Shown: positions 33,931-43,299, numbered from the stretch's first letter. The stretch is DNA of 64,000 nt from Solibacteraceae bacterium (GCA_026984795.1 JALSRK010000024.1:62001-126000); one strand, 5' to 3'. Numbers and translations are program-made. The notes: generated by a model from the letters alone, not told the origin.

Positions 33931-36270
33931 TCACTCCGAAGCGGCCCGCTTGAGCGCCACCGTGCGCCGATAACAGGCCACGAGGCGCTCGGTCATCCGG
34001 CGGATGTCCCAGGCCTGCTCCACCTTGCGCCGGGCACGTTCCGCCATGGCCGCCCCCGCTTCGGGGTCTTCAAGCAGCGCCACGACCCTGGCGGCGAACG
34101 CCTCGGCATCGTCGGCCAACGCGCAGATCTCTCCGTCTGTTTCCGCCAGCCCTTCGGCCCCCAGCCGCGTGGAGACCACCGGAATGCCGGCGGCGAAGGC
34201 CTCGAGCAGCTTCACCCGGACTCCGGAGCCGGTGCGCACCGGGCAGACGAAGACGGCGTAGCGGCCCAGCGGCTCACGGACGTCCTCGACGAAGCCGCGG
34301 AACTCCACCGCTTCCCGCGGTGCGGGCAAGGTCTGAGGCGGAGGCGGGTCGCTGCCGACGACAACCAGCTTCGCCTTCGGCTCCCGCTCCAGGACGCGGG
34401 GCAGCACCTCTTCGACCATCCAGCGCAGAGCGCTGAGGTTCGGCAGGTGCCGGAAACTGCCGAGGAAGAGCATCGTCTTCGGCTCCCGGCCCCGGGGGCG
34501 GAACTCGTACCGGCAAGGCTCGATGCCGGCGCGGAAGTCCGCGTCCAGGCGGCCGGCGAGCTCCGGCAGGTGGCGCAGCAGATACTCCGCGTTGGCCCGG
34601 CTGCAGACCTGGACCCGGTCCAGCCGCGGGAGCAACCGCAGCTCGTAGCGCAAAGCGCGCATGTATTCCCACGCCGCCTCGAGCTTCGTCCTCCATCCAG
34701 GCGCGGCCCGCAGCGAACGGGCGATCGATTGGAAGTAGATATCGTGCTCGAACAGGATGGACGCCAGACAGTGGAAGCGCCCGGCATATTGGCCCAAAGG
34801 CAGGTACTCGAGCTGGAGCACGTCGATCTCATCGAGACAGATCTTGCGGTGAATCAGCCAGCGGAGGTCGTCGCTCGCAAACTCCCGGACGGCGCGCGGC
34901 ACGATGGAAGCGAACTGCCGGGGCCTCCCCGGGTCGCGCACCAGGAACTCGACCGACCGGGCCGAGCGGGCCAGCTCGCCATGGGCCTCCCTCTGGTCCG
35001 GCCGGTCGAGCATTACGATGACGTGCAGATCCGTGAGCCGGGCGAGCGTCCGGCAAGTCTGCAGCATGAAAACCGCCCCGCCATGCACCGGCGGGCAGAT
35101 CGGATACGGAGAGACGAACAGAACCTTGAGGCGTTCGGGACCGCCCGTTAGAGAAGCGAAACGGTCCCGGAAATAGCCGCCGAGCGGGCGGCGGAACGCC
35201 TCGGTGTCGCTTACGACGGCCAGCCGCCGCGCCGCCCAGCGCGACCGCAGCGCCCCGGGAAGCTGCCGCCAGGCGCGCCACAAGCCCCCAGCCGAAGCCC
35301 GGTCCGGCGTTTCCCCGAAGAGGGCGCTCACCGCGCAGCCGGCCTGCGCGTAGAAGAAGTGCTCCAACAGGCGGCGCCACTCGTGGATGTTCTTCCAGGC
35401 GAACAGAAGGAAGTTTTTGTGCAGGACGGCCCGGATCTCGGCATCGCTGAACCGCTTGCCGATGGTGCCGCGGTGCTCGTGCCAGACCCGGCTCGCCGGC
35501 TGGTAGAGCACCTTCCAGCCCCGTTTCCAGGCCCGGTAGCCGAGGTCGGTGTCTTCCAAGTAGAACGGAGCGAGCAGCTCGTCGAAGCCGCCCAGTTCCA
35601 GGAACTTTCGCCGGTCGAAGGCGCAGGAGCCCCCGCCGCCGTAAAAGCAGGGAAAGGGGCGGTCAACTTTGTTGTCAATCCGGTGGCGGACCCGGAGCAT
35701 GCCGAGCTCCCACCAACCCTCGGTCAGCCCGGTCTCCTCCCGGCGTTTGTCCGGATCGCTGAAGAAGATCTGGCAGGAGACGGCGAAGACCTCGTCGTCG
35801 GAGAAGGCCGCGAGCAGCGGCGGGAGGAAGTCCGGATCGGCCCGCATGTCGTTGTTCAGCAGGACGACGACGTCGTTGCGGGCGGCCTGCACGCCGGCGT
35901 TCGAGCCGCCGCCGAAACCCAGGTTCTCTTCGAGCGCCACCAGGCGGACCGACGGGAAGTTGGCTCTGACGAACTCCGCGCTGCCGTCGCTCGAGCCGTT
36001 GTCCACGACGATGACTTCGCTGCCCGGGATGCGTTCGGCAGCGGCCACCACCGAGGGGAGGTATTTCTCGAGCAGGTCCCGGCCGTTCCAGTTGGGGATG
36101 ACGATCGAGGCGGCGCGGTTGGACGGACGCACATCCTTCGGCGGCGTCTTCGGCCGTCGCAATGCGTAAACGAGGTCGCCGGCTGCCAATGCCGCCATTG
36201 CAGTGAGCGTGAACAGCGGCGAAAGAATCAGCAGGGGAAGCGCCCGGAGGAATCGCAGCACCATGCCCAT
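33931..36270 (-). CDS. Bifunctional glycosyltransferase: GT2 domain fused to GT4 domain
   Basis: A 779-residue protein. An N-terminal hydrophobic segment (about 6-33) anchors it to the inner membrane. Residues about 50-310 are a GT2 transferase (SIVIPNWNGRDLLEKYLPSV, VIVVDNGSSDGSAEFV, VVLLNNDMRADPDF, the ED/W region YLEDTDLGYRAWKRGW). Residues about 390-770 are a GT4/GT-B transferase (VLFVSPYPICPPVHGGAVFM, LFLGSFRHLPNLSALRWM, TGSGVRVKLLEAFAAGIPVV). It is the last gene of the wzt operon, so it probably adds two sugars to an exported O-antigen-like glycan. Start 36270 or 36264. Confidence 0.93.
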   Translation of the reverse strand: MGMVLRFLRALPLLILSPLFTLTAMAALAAGDLVYALRRPKTPPKDVRPSNRAASIVIPNWNGRDLLEKYLPSVVAAAERIPGSEVIVVDNGSSDGSAEFVRANFPSVRLVALEENLGFGGGSNAGVQAARNDVVVLLNNDMRADPDFLPPLLAAFSDDEVFAVSCQIFFSDPDKRREETGLTEGWWELGMLRVRHRIDNKVDRPFPCFYGGGGSCAFDRRKFLELGGFDELLAPFYLEDTDLGYRAWKRGWKVLYQPASRVWHEHRGTIGKRFSDAEIRAVLHKNFLLFAWKNIHEWRRLLEHFFYAQAGCAVSALFGETPDRASAGGLWRAWRQLPGALRSRWAARRLAVVSDTEAFRRPLGGYFRDRFASLTGGPERLKVLFVSPYPICPPVHGGAVFMLQTCRTLARLTDLHVIVMLDRPDQREAHGELARSARSVEFLVRDPGRPRQFASIVPRAVREFASDDLRWLIHRKICLDEIDVLQLEYLPLGQYAGRFHCLASILFEHDIYFQSIARSLRAAPGWRTKLEAAWEYMRALRYELRLLPRLDRVQVCSRANAEYLLRHLPELAGRLDADFRAGIEPCRYEFRPRGREPKTMLFLGSFRHLPNLSALRWMVEEVLPRVLEREPKAKLVVVGSDPPPPQTLPAPREAVEFRGFVEDVREPLGRYAVFVCPVRTGSGVRVKLLEAFAAGIPVVSTRLGAEGLAETDGEICALADDAEAFAARVVALLEDPEAGAAMAERARRKVEQAWDIRRMTERLVACYRRTVALKRAASE

Positions 36271-36274
36271 CGGC

Positions 36275-37504
36275 CTACTTCAGGCGCGCCCCCGGCCCGA
36301 CGCCGATCGCTTTGCCGAGCCTCACCCAGCGGGAGCTCTCGACCATCGCCAGCTTGGCCCGGAGCGCCTCGACCTCGCGGTCGAGCTTCAGGGCCCACTC
36401 GGTGCGCTCCTTGACGCGCTTCTCCGCGTCGTCCAGCGCAGCCACGCACCTGGCGAGCTCTTCAGCCTTGGCGTCCAACTCCTTCTGCGTCTTTGCGGCC
36501 CACGCGGCCTTTTCGGCGATCTCGGCCTCGAGGCCGGCGATCTTGGTCTCGTAGCCGGAGGAAATCTCGGCGATCTCGGCCTCTTTGGCGGCGTGGAACT
36601 CGTCGAGGCGGCGGCGGGCCTCGGCCAGCTCGGCGTCGAGTTGCTCGGCCCACTGGTTGCGCTCCTCGAGTTCCTGTTCCAGGGCCCGGAACTTCTCGAG
36701 CAGCTCCTGGTGCTCGAGCTTGGCCGCCTCCAACCACTGGTCCTTCGTCGCCAGCTCCTCTTCGAGCTTCTCGATGTGTTGGGCCCTTTCCCGCAACACG
36801 TTCGCCGCGCTGGGCAGGTAGACGAAGGCGGGCGAGCCGACCATAGGCGCCAGCGCGCAAACGGCGATGAAGAAGTTCGACTCCTCCGGCGCCACCGAGG
36901 CCGATTCGAGGCGCACCTCGGTTCCCCGGGGCTGCCCCACCGGGTGGAAGACGATCGCCGGCCCGTGGTTCTGCACGAACATCGCCACGTGGGGGAAGAC
37001 TTCGGAGAGGGCCGAGCGGAACTCTTCGAAGGTGAACTCGTGGGCGTGATAGGGATTGGGCCCGGAAAGCTTGCGGGACTCCTCGTAGAACAGCTTGTTG
37101 GGCGTCGAAACGACGAACTGTCCGCCCGGGGCCAGCACCCGCCGGGCCTCGGCGAGCAGCCGCGACCAGTCCGGCAGGTGCTCGATCATCTCGAAGGCGA
37201 CGACCAGGTCCACCGAGGCGTCCGGCAGCGGCAGCGCCGTGCCGCTGGCGCATAGATAGCGGGCGTTGGCGGCGGGATAGCGGGCGGTGGCATAGCGGAT
37301 TGCGTCAATAGAGTTGTCAATTCCGACGATCCAGTCCGCCCAGCGGGCAAGCTCCGCTGTTCCATAGCCCGCCCCGCAGCCGACGTCCACCACGCGCTTC
37401 CGGCGGCTGAGCCGGGAGGCGAACAGGTAGCGTGAGACGTGCTCGTTCCAGAGGTCGGGCTCCACCTGGCCCGGAATCACCCGCTCGCCGGTGAACTCAA
37501 TCAA
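36275..37504 (-). CDS. SAM methyltransferase with long C-terminal coiled coil (WbdD-like architecture)
   Basis: A 409-residue protein. Residues 1-230 are a class I methyltransferase (MIEFTGERVIPG start, RVVDVGCGAGYGTAELA, VAFEMIEHLPDW, LAPGGQFVVSTPNKLF). Residues about 250-395 are an almost uninterrupted coiled coil rich in Glu, Ala and Lys (EKLEEELATKDQWLEAAKLE and so on), ending SRWVRLGKAIGVGPG. In O-antigen systems of the Wzm/Wzt type, a methyltransferase with a coiled-coil rod (WbdD) caps the chain and sets its length; the neighbouring wzt supports such a role, without the kinase part. The start is TTG 37504, overlapping wzt by 8 bases. Confidence 0.88.
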   Translation of the reverse strand: MIEFTGERVIPGQVEPDLWNEHVSRYLFASRLSRRKRVVDVGCGAGYGTAELARWADWIVGIDNSIDAIRYATARYPAANARYLCASGTALPLPDASVDLVVAFEMIEHLPDWSRLLAEARRVLAPGGQFVVSTPNKLFYEESRKLSGPNPYHAHEFTFEEFRSALSEVFPHVAMFVQNHGPAIVFHPVGQPRGTEVRLESASVAPEESNFFIAVCALAPMVGSPAFVYLPSAANVLRERAQHIEKLEEELATKDQWLEAAKLEHQELLEKFRALEQELEERNQWAEQLDAELAEARRRLDEFHAAKEAEIAEISSGYETKIAGLEAEIAEKAAWAAKTQKELDAKAEELARCVAALDDAEKRVKERTEWALKLDREVEALRAKLAMVESSRWVRLGKAIGVGPGARLK

Positions 37505-38819
37505 GCCGCGCCTCCCGTGCCGGGACGGTTTCCCGCAGCCGCCGGTTCACTTCCACGCGCGCCGGCAGGTGGAGGAAGCCATAGACCGGCCCCGAAGCCG
37601 GGGCCATCTCGAGCGTCAAGGCGTTGTCGATCCAGTCGCACACAGTGTAGTCCTCCAAGTCGCCGTCGGCGATGGCCGGGGAGAAGGAAAAGTGGCCGGC
37701 GTAGAGCACGGGCAGCTCGAGGTGGAAATCGACCGTACAAATGTCGCCCGGCTTCATGGGCGGCAGGGGGCGTCCTTCGCGGGTGGTGTTGGTGCCGGCG
37801 AAATCGAGGCCGAGATGGTTCCGGAGCATGAAGCCGACGTTCGGACGGGCGATGGGCTGGTGAGCGCGGACGCTGATGCGGACGACGATCGAGCCGCCGG
37901 GCGGGAGCGCGCCGGCCTGCTTGCCGCTGGGGTCGAGAACGGCGATGCCCAGCACCTCGGCCCTGCGGTCGCCGTAGCGGTGATCGACGTTCGGGATCGT
38001 ATCGGCGATCTCCGGCGGCGCGCCGGGCGCCTCCTCGAGGGGCGGCGGCCCTTGCTGCTGCTGGCGCTGGTAGCGGGCGTCCTTCTCGGCCATGGCGGCC
38101 TGGTACTGGGCGATCACCCCGGCCGGATCGCCCAGGGCGCGAATCCGGCCGTGGTCCAGCCAGAGGGCGCGGTCGGCCAGGCTCTTGACGTCGGCCATCG
38201 AGTGGGTCACCAGCAGAATGGTGGTGCCGATGCGGCGCAGCTCATGCACCTTGCGCATGCACCGCTGGCGGAAGTAGATGTCGCCGACGGCGAGGGCCTC
38301 GTCCACCAGGAGCACCTCAGGGTCGACGTGGATGGCGACGGCGAAAGCCAGGCGCACGGTCATGCCGCTCGAATAGGTCTTCACCGGCTGGTCGATGAAG
38401 TCGCCGATTTCGGCGAACCGCTCGATGTGGGGGTATTTCGCATCCATCTCGGCGGTGCTGAAGCCCAGGATGGCTCCGCTGAGGTAGACGTTGTCGCGGC
38501 CGGTGAACTCAGGGTTGAAACCGGCCCCCAGCTCGAGGAGCGCCGAGATCCGGCCTTTGACCCGGACGGCGCCGGAGGTCGGCTCGAGGATGCCGGCGAC
38601 GAGCTGGAGCAGCGTGCTCTTGCCGGCGCCGTTTTCGCCGATCACGCAGAAGGTTTCGCCGCGGGCAACCTCGAAAGAAATGTCGCGCAAGGCCCAATAA
38701 TCGGTGTGGTACGACCGCAGGCCGAAGCTGAGCAGCTCCTTCAGGCGATCGCCCGGGCTCGGGTAGATCGCGTAGCTTTTCGAGACCTTGTCGAACTCGA
38801 CGATGGCTTCGGCGCTCAT
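37497..38819 (-). CDS. wzt: Wzt-type polysaccharide ABC transporter ATPase with C-terminal glycan-binding domain
   Basis: The ATPase of ABC-dependent export of O-antigen or teichoic-acid-like glycans. Residues 1-255 are the ABC domain: Walker A GENGAGKST, signature YSSGMTVRLAFA, Walker B VLLVDEALAVGD, switch LLVTHSM. After a Gln/Pro-rich linker, residues about 290-430 form a Wzt C-terminal domain (RAEVLGIAVLDPSGKQAG, VGFMLRNHLGLDFAGTNT) that recognises the terminal modification of the chain. The permease Wzm is not in the window; the gene directly upstream is tRNA-Met, so wzm must lie elsewhere. Confidence 0.93.
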   Translation of the reverse strand: MSAEAIVEFDKVSKSYAIYPSPGDRLKELLSFGLRSYHTDYWALRDISFEVARGETFCVIGENGAGKSTLLQLVAGILEPTSGAVRVKGRISALLELGAGFNPEFTGRDNVYLSGAILGFSTAEMDAKYPHIERFAEIGDFIDQPVKTYSSGMTVRLAFAVAIHVDPEVLLVDEALAVGDIYFRQRCMRKVHELRRIGTTILLVTHSMADVKSLADRALWLDHGRIRALGDPAGVIAQYQAAMAEKDARYQRQQQQGPPPLEEAPGAPPEIADTIPNVDHRYGDRRAEVLGIAVLDPSGKQAGALPPGGSIVVRISVRAHQPIARPNVGFMLRNHLGLDFAGTNTTREGRPLPPMKPGDICTVDFHLELPVLYAGHFSFSPAIADGDLEDYTVCDWIDNALTLEMAPASGPVYGFLHLPARVEVNRRLRETVPAREARLD

Positions 38820-38865
38820 GGCTGGCGTGCAGTTTCACCTCCGCCGGGTGTTATCGGAGGCGGAA

Positions 38866-38895
38866 TTGACAAAGGCGGCGGTCCGCCGATACGCT
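38866..38895 (+). promoter_or_regulatory. Promoter of tRNA-Met
   Basis: TTGACA at 38866-38871 and TACGCT at 38890-38895 with an 18-base spacer, predicting a start near 38902, about 11 bases before the mature tRNA end. The -35 is a perfect consensus match. Confidence 0.65.
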
Positions 38896-38912
38896 GGTAA
38901 TTGGCTGGCGTT

Positions 38913-38988
38913 GCCGGCGTAGCTCAGCGGTTAGAGCGACGGTCTCATAATCCGTAGGTCGAAGGTTCGAATCCTTCCGCCGGCACCA
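38913..38988 (+). tRNA. tRNA-Met (anticodon CAT)
   Basis: A 76-base cloverleaf with 7-bp acceptor stem GCCGGCG/CGCCGGC, D arm GCTC/GAGC, anticodon loop CTCATAA, T arm GAAGG/CCTTC around TTCGAAT, and an encoded 3' CCA. A T-T mismatch closes the anticodon stem. The CTCATAA loop is that of elongator tRNA-Met; a tRNA-Ile2 with modified CAT anticodon is less likely. It is convergent with parB, whose stop is only 8 bases away. Confidence 0.95.
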
Positions 38989-38996
38989 CGTCTTGT

Positions 38997-39893
38997 TCAT
39001 TCCCCGCCGTCTCCGACGATCTGATTGTAAATCCGGTCGAGCTCCTCCTGGGAATAGTACTCGATCTCGATGCGGCCCCGCTGGGGCGACTTCTCGACGA
39101 TCCGCACCCGGGTTCCCAGGGCCCGCTCCATCTCCTCGGCGGCGGCGCGGACGTTGGGATCCTGGCGTTTCTCTTTGCGGTCTTGCTCCTCGTCCGGCGG
39201 CTGGACGAGTTTCTGGACCAGGCGCTCCACCCGGCGGACTGAGAGTCCGTGTTTGGCGGCTTTCTCCGCCAGGTCGATCTGTTCTTCTGCGGTAGGCAGC
39301 GCGAGCAGGGCCCGCGCGTGGCCCATCGAGAGCCGTCGCTCGGCCAGCAGAACCTGCACGGGCTCGGGCAGCCGGAGGAGGCGCAAGGTGTTGGTGACCG
39401 TCGAGCGGTCCTTGCCGGTGCGGCGCCCGATCTCCTCATGGCTGAGCCCAAGCTCTTGCCCCATGCGGTGAAAGGCCTGAGCCAGCTCGATGGGGTTCAG
39501 ATCCTCGCGCTGGATGTTTTCGACGAGGGTGATCTCGAGGAGGCGCTCGTCGGCCAATTCTTGGACAAGAGCGGGCACGGTGTCCAGGCCGGCCATGCGG
39601 GCGGCGCGCCAGCGGCGTTCGCCGGCCACCAGTTCGTAACGGTCCGGTCCGGCGCGGCGCACGATCAGGGGTTGGATGATGCCGTTGGCGCGGATCGACT
39701 GGGCCAACTCGGCCAGCTTCTCCGGCTCGAAGACGTGCCGTGGCTGGAGCGGATTGGGCGCGATTGCGTCGATGGGGATCTCGGCGATCGCGTCGCCGGA
39801 CGGCTCTGGCGCCGGCGGCTGGGGCCGCTCGGGCAACAGCGCGGAGAGGCCCCTGCCGAGGGCTTTACGGCGCGGTTCGTGCGGTTTGCTCAT
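38997..39893 (-). CDS. parB: ParB chromosome-partitioning CTPase/DNA-binding protein
   Basis: Binds parS, slides on DNA as a CTP-dependent clamp and nucleates the segregation complex. The 298-residue protein starts with the conserved ALGRGLSALLPE, which recruits ParA. The CTP domain has the ELVAGERRWRAA motif and TLVENIQREDLNPIE; the HTH is LSHEEIGRRTGKDRSTVTN; the C-terminal dimerisation domain ends near YYSQEELDRIYNQIV. Its start overlaps the parA end by 29 bases in another frame. Two parS sites lie upstream of parA. Confidence 0.97.
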   Translation of the reverse strand: MSKPHEPRRKALGRGLSALLPERPQPPAPEPSGDAIAEIPIDAIAPNPLQPRHVFEPEKLAELAQSIRANGIIQPLIVRRAGPDRYELVAGERRWRAARMAGLDTVPALVQELADERLLEITLVENIQREDLNPIELAQAFHRMGQELGLSHEEIGRRTGKDRSTVTNTLRLLRLPEPVQVLLAERRLSMGHARALLALPTAEEQIDLAEKAAKHGLSVRRVERLVQKLVQPPDEEQDRKEKRQDPNVRAAAEEMERALGTRVRIVEKSPQRGRIEIEYYSQEELDRIYNQIVGDGGE

Positions 39894-40647
39894 GGGCCAG
39901 AATCTCCTTGGCGAGCTGAATGTAAGCGGTGGCGCCCCGGGAACGAACGTCGTAGACGAGGATCGGTTTGCCGTGGCTGGGCGCCTCGGCCAGGCGAATG
40001 CTGCGGGGGATTACGGTCCGAAAGACCTCGCCGGCGAAGAACTCCCGGAGGTCCTGGGCGACCTGGCGTGTCAAGTTGGTCCGCTCGTCGTACATGGTGA
40101 GGAGGATGCCCTCGATCCTGAGCGGATGATCGAAGGAGGAGCGGACTCGGTCGATCGTGTCGAGCAACTGGGAGATCCCTTCGAGGGCGAAGAACTCGCA
40201 CTGGATGGGGATGAGCACGCTGTCGGCGGCGACGAGGGCGTTGAGGGTGAGCAGGTCGAGGGCCGGGGGGCAGTCAATGATGACGAAGTCGTACCGGCTG
40301 CGGACGGGCTGGAGTTTGTCGCGGAGGCGGAATTCGCGGCGGTCGGCATCGACGAGCTCGACGTTGGCGGCGACGAGGTTGCGGTCCGCCGGGGCAAGGT
40401 CGAGTCCCAGGAAGCTGGTGGGGACGATGACGGAGGCGAGGTCTTCGGGGCCGACGACGGCGTCGTAGACTTTGAGCTCTTCGGGAACCTTTTCCTTGCC
40501 GAGGCCGGTAGTGGCGTTGCCCTGGGGGTCGCAGTCGATGAGCAGTACGTGGAGGTCGTTGGCAGCGAGGGAGGCCGAGAGGTTGATGGCGGTAGTAGTT
40601 TTGCCGACGCCGCCCTTCTGGTTGGCGATGGCGATGACCTTAGCCAT
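39865..40647 (-). CDS. parA: ParA/Soj chromosome-partitioning ATPase
   Basis: Walker-type ATPase that drives origin segregation with ParB. The 260-residue protein starts AKVIAIANQKGGVGKTTTAI, with the deviant Walker A signature lysine, then LLIDCDPQGNATTGLG, FVIIDCPPALDLL and RSIRLAEAPSHGKPILVYD. The absence of an N-terminal HTH marks it as the chromosomal Soj type. A TACGAT hexamer 13 bases before ATG 40647 is a possible -10 box. Order rsmG-parA-parB is conserved in many bacteria. Confidence 0.97.
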   Translation of the reverse strand: MAKVIAIANQKGGVGKTTTAINLSASLAANDLHVLLIDCDPQGNATTGLGKEKVPEELKVYDAVVGPEDLASVIVPTSFLGLDLAPADRNLVAANVELVDADRREFRLRDKLQPVRSRYDFVIIDCPPALDLLTLNALVAADSVLIPIQCEFFALEGISQLLDTIDRVRSSFDHPLRIEGILLTMYDERTNLTRQVAQDLREFFAGEVFRTVIPRSIRLAEAPSHGKPILVYDVRSRGATAYIQLAKEILAHEQTARTAP

Positions 40648-40747
40648 GGCGGGAAATCACATCGTAGCACGAGGGAGTGGGAAAGGTTGCGGCGGCCGGG
40701 AAAGAATTTCCGTCCTGTCTGGGGCTCAGGGTTGAGAGACCGCTTGG

Positions 40748-40763
40748 CGTTTCACGTGGAACC
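40748..40763. promoter_or_regulatory. parS site 1 (ParB-binding centromere)
   Basis: CGTTTCACGTGGAACC matches the near-universal parS consensus TGTTTCACGTGAAACA with central TTCACGTG intact; the right half has GGAAC and the outer bases are changed. It ends at the last base of the rsmG stop codon and lies upstream of parA. Centre to centre it is 37 bases from site 2. Confidence 0.85.
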
Positions 40764-41431
40764 TATTGGCCGCTTTGGGGTAACTGTTTCACGTGGAACA
40801 TCTCGCCCACGCTTCGGCAACTCGCGCCCGGCTCGAGCACATCGCCTAGCAGCGCAACCCGGCGCCGGCCCCACGGGATCCGCACCGGCGCACGCCAATC
40901 GAGCCCCGCCGCCCCACGGGCCTCTTCCGCCCCCTGCTCGCTGACCAGAAGGCCCACGTGGCGGGCCAGCCTTCGCGCCAGCTCGATCACACCGGTCCAG
41001 CGCACCGCCCGGGAGACCACCCAATCCACGGACTCTTCCATCTCCTCGGCGCGCCGCTCGAGGACCCGAACGTTCCCCAGCCCCATCGCCCGCGCCGCCT
41101 CCCGCAGGAAGACGCATTTCTTCGAATTCGCCTCCACCAGCCAGACCTCGCTCCCTGGCCGCATCACCGCCAACGGCAGTCCAGGAAATCCGGCGCCGCT
41201 GCCGATATCGGCGACCCGCATGGGCCCTTCCGGCAGCAAAGTCGAGAAAAACACTGACTCGCAGTAGTGCAGTGGCACCGCTTCTTTCACGTCGCGAACC
41301 GCCGTGAGGTTTACCCGCCGGTTCCAGCGCTGGAGCAGTTCCCAATGCCGGGCCAGCGCCTCACACTGCTCTGCCGGGAGCGGAACTCTGCCCCGTAGCG
41401 TGTCCGCCAGCAGTTTCTGGAACTCGCTCAC
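40763..41431 (-). CDS. rsmG: RsmG, 16S rRNA (guanine-N7) methyltransferase (GidB)
   Basis: Methylates N7 of G527 in 16S rRNA (E. coli numbering). The 222-residue product has a helical N-terminus with [13 protein letters not shown], motif [32 protein letters not shown] and SRAV. Its tail [13 protein letters not shown] is encoded by a parS site. The start is GTG 41431, overlapping the mnmG stop by four bases (GTGA); an in-frame upstream extension to 41779 is out-of-frame mnmG sequence. Loss of this enzyme is a known cause of low-level streptomycin resistance in other bacteria. Confidence 0.95.
   Translation of the reverse strand: MSEFQKLLADTLRGRVPLPAEQCEALARHWELLQRWNRRVNLTAVRDVKEAVPLHYCESVFFSTLLPEGPMRVADIGSGAGFPGLPLAVMRPGSEVWLVEANSKKCVFLREAARAMGLGNVRVLERRAEEMEESVDWVVSRAVRWTGVIELARRLARHVGLLVSEQGAEEARGAAGLDWRAPVRIPWGRRRVALLGDVLEPGASCRSVGEMFHVKQLPQSGQ
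40785..40800. promoter_or_regulatory. parS site 2 (ParB-binding centromere) inside the rsmG 3' end
   Basis: TGTTTCACGTGGAACA differs from the consensus at one position only. It lies within the coding sequence of rsmG, where its reverse complement encodes FHVKQ in the C-terminal tail MFHVKQ, so the centromere dictates the protein's last residues. Confidence 0.92.
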
Positions 41432-43296
41432 GCGCTTCTCTGCTGCAGGGTCAGGTAGCAATCGAGCACCGCGATGGCCGCGGGGGTCACGCCGGGGATC
41501 CGGCTGGCCTGCCCGAGCGTCCGCGGCCCGACGCGCTCGAGCTTCTCGGTCACTTCCCTCGACAGCCCGGGGATGCCGTCGAATCGGAATCCGGGCGGGA
41601 TGCGCCGTTGCTCGGCCTCGCGAAGCCGCCGGATCTGGCGCTCCTGCTGGGCCAGATAGCCGGCGTACTTGATTTCGGTGGCCACCGTCATCAGCAGCCC
41701 CCGCACGGGTTCCTCGCCGAGCTTCGCCGTGATCCAGTCCCGCAGCTTGCCGATGTCGGCCTCGGGCCGCTTCAACCACATCTCAAGGGTGGGGCGATCG
41801 TCCGGGGCGAGCCCGAGCTGGGGAAACTCCTCGGCGTTCGCGCGGGCACCACGCAGCAGATCCAGAACCCTCCGCTTCTGCTCCCGCTTCCTGGTAAACA
41901 GCGCCCAGCGCTTCTCGCAGACCAGCCCGGCGCGGCGGCCGATCTCGGTGAGCCGTTCGTCGGCGTTGTCGATGCGCAGGTGCAGGCGGAACTCGGCCCG
42001 CGAAGTGAACATGCGGTAGGGTTCGTCGGTACCCTTGGTGATCAGGTCGTCGATCAGGATGCCGGTGTAGGCCTGAGTCCGCCCGAGGATCACCGGGTCC
42101 CGGCCGCCGAGCTTGGAAGCCGCGTTGATACCGGCGATCAGACCCTGGCAGGCGGCCTCTTCATAGCCCGACGTGCCGTTGATCTGGCCGGCGAGATAAA
42201 GGCCTTCGAGAGCCTTCAGCTCCAGGGTGGGCTTCAGCTCCCGGGCATCCACGGCGTCGTACTCGATGGCGTAGCCGGGCCGGATCATCTCCGCCTTCTC
42301 GAGACCGGGGATGGAGGCGATCATGGCCTCCTGGACGTCGATGGGCATGCTCGTCGGCATGCCGTTGACGTAGACCTCGTAGGTGTCGAGGCCTTCCGGC
42401 TCCAGGAACAGTTGATGCCGCGGCTTGTCGGGGAACTTGACGATCTTGTCTTCGATGGACGGGCAGTAGCGGGGGCCGATCCCCTTGATCTGGCCGCTGA
42501 ACAGCGGCGCCCGGTGCAGGTTCTCCTGGATGATCCGCTTGGTTGTCTCGGTGGTGTAGCCGATGTAGCAGTCGATCTGGGGCCGGTCGATCTTCTCGGT
42601 CAAGAAAGAGAAGGGGGTGGGGACCGGATCGCCGGGCTGGCGCTCGAACTGCGACCAATCGATGGTGCGGCCGTCGAGCCGCGGCGGCGTACCGGTCTTC
42701 AGGCGGGTCCAGCGCAGGCCGAGGCCCCGGATCTGGTTCCCCAAAGCGACCGAAGGCGGCTCGCCGCTGCGCCCGCAGGTGTATTTGGTCTCGCCCACGT
42801 GGGCCAGCCCATTCAGGAACGTCCCCGTGGTGATGACCACCGCGCCGGCCTCGATAGTCCGGCCATCCACGAGGCGCACGCCGCGCACGCGCCGCCGGGA
42901 GTCCCCTTCGACGATGAGCAACTCGGCGACCTCGGCCTGCATGATGCGCAGGTTCGGCTCCTGCTCGAGCACCTCGCGCATCTTCAGGCGGTAGCGCTTC
43001 TTGTCGCACTGGGCGCGCGGCGCCCAGACAGCGGGTCCGCGGCTCGTGTTGAGCAAACGGAACTGGATGCCGACGGCGTCGGTGACGAGGCCCATCACGC
43101 CGCCCAGAGCGTCGATCTCGCGCACCAGATGGCCTTTCGCAATGCCTCCGACCGCGGGGTTGCAGGACATCTGCGCCACGAGGTCGAGATTCATGGTGAT
43201 GATCGCCGTGGCGAGCCCCATGCGGGCGCAGGCGCGGCCAGCCTCGCAGCCGGCGTGCCCAGCGCCGACCACGACCACGTCGTAGTTCCGCCGCAT
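41428..43296 (-). CDS. mnmG: MnmG (GidA), tRNA uridine 5-carboxymethylaminomethyl modification enzyme
   Basis: FAD-dependent partner of MnmE that modifies U34 of certain tRNAs. The 622-residue protein begins with the FAD-binding [18 protein letters not shown] and carries [68 protein letters not shown] and [16 protein letters not shown] 43296 (or 43305, adding three residues) is only 18 bases from the divergent purD start, with no Shine-Dalgarno. The long open frame upstream to 43929 is antisense to purD. MnmE is not in the window. Confidence 0.97.
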   Translation of the reverse strand: MRRNYDVVVVGAGHAGCEAGRACARMGLATAIITMNLDLVAQMSCNPAVGGIAKGHLVREIDALGGVMGLVTDAVGIQFRLLNTSRGPAVWAPRAQCDKKRYRLKMREVLEQEPNLRIMQAEVAELLIVEGDSRRRVRGVRLVDGRTIEAGAVVITTGTFLNGLAHVGETKYTCGRSGEPPSVALGNQIRGLGLRWTRLKTGTPPRLDGRTIDWSQFERQPGDPVPTPFSFLTEKIDRPQIDCYIGYTTETTKRIIQENLHRAPLFSGQIKGIGPRYCPSIEDKIVKFPDKPRHQLFLEPEGLDTYEVYVNGMPTSMPIDVQEAMIASIPGLEKAEMIRPGYAIEYDAVDARELKPTLELKALEGLYLAGQINGTSGYEEAACQGLIAGINAASKLGGRDPVILGRTQAYTGILIDDLITKGTDEPYRMFTSRAEFRLHLRIDNADERLTEIGRRAGLVCEKRWALFTRKREQKRRVLDLLRGARANAEEFPQLGLAPDDRPTLEMWLKRPEADIGKLRDWITAKLGEEPVRGLLMTVATEIKYAGYLAQQERQIRRLREAEQRRIPPGFRFDGIPGLSREVTEKLERVGPRTLGQASRIPGVTPAAIAVLDCYLTLQQRSA

Positions 43297-43299
43297 TGT

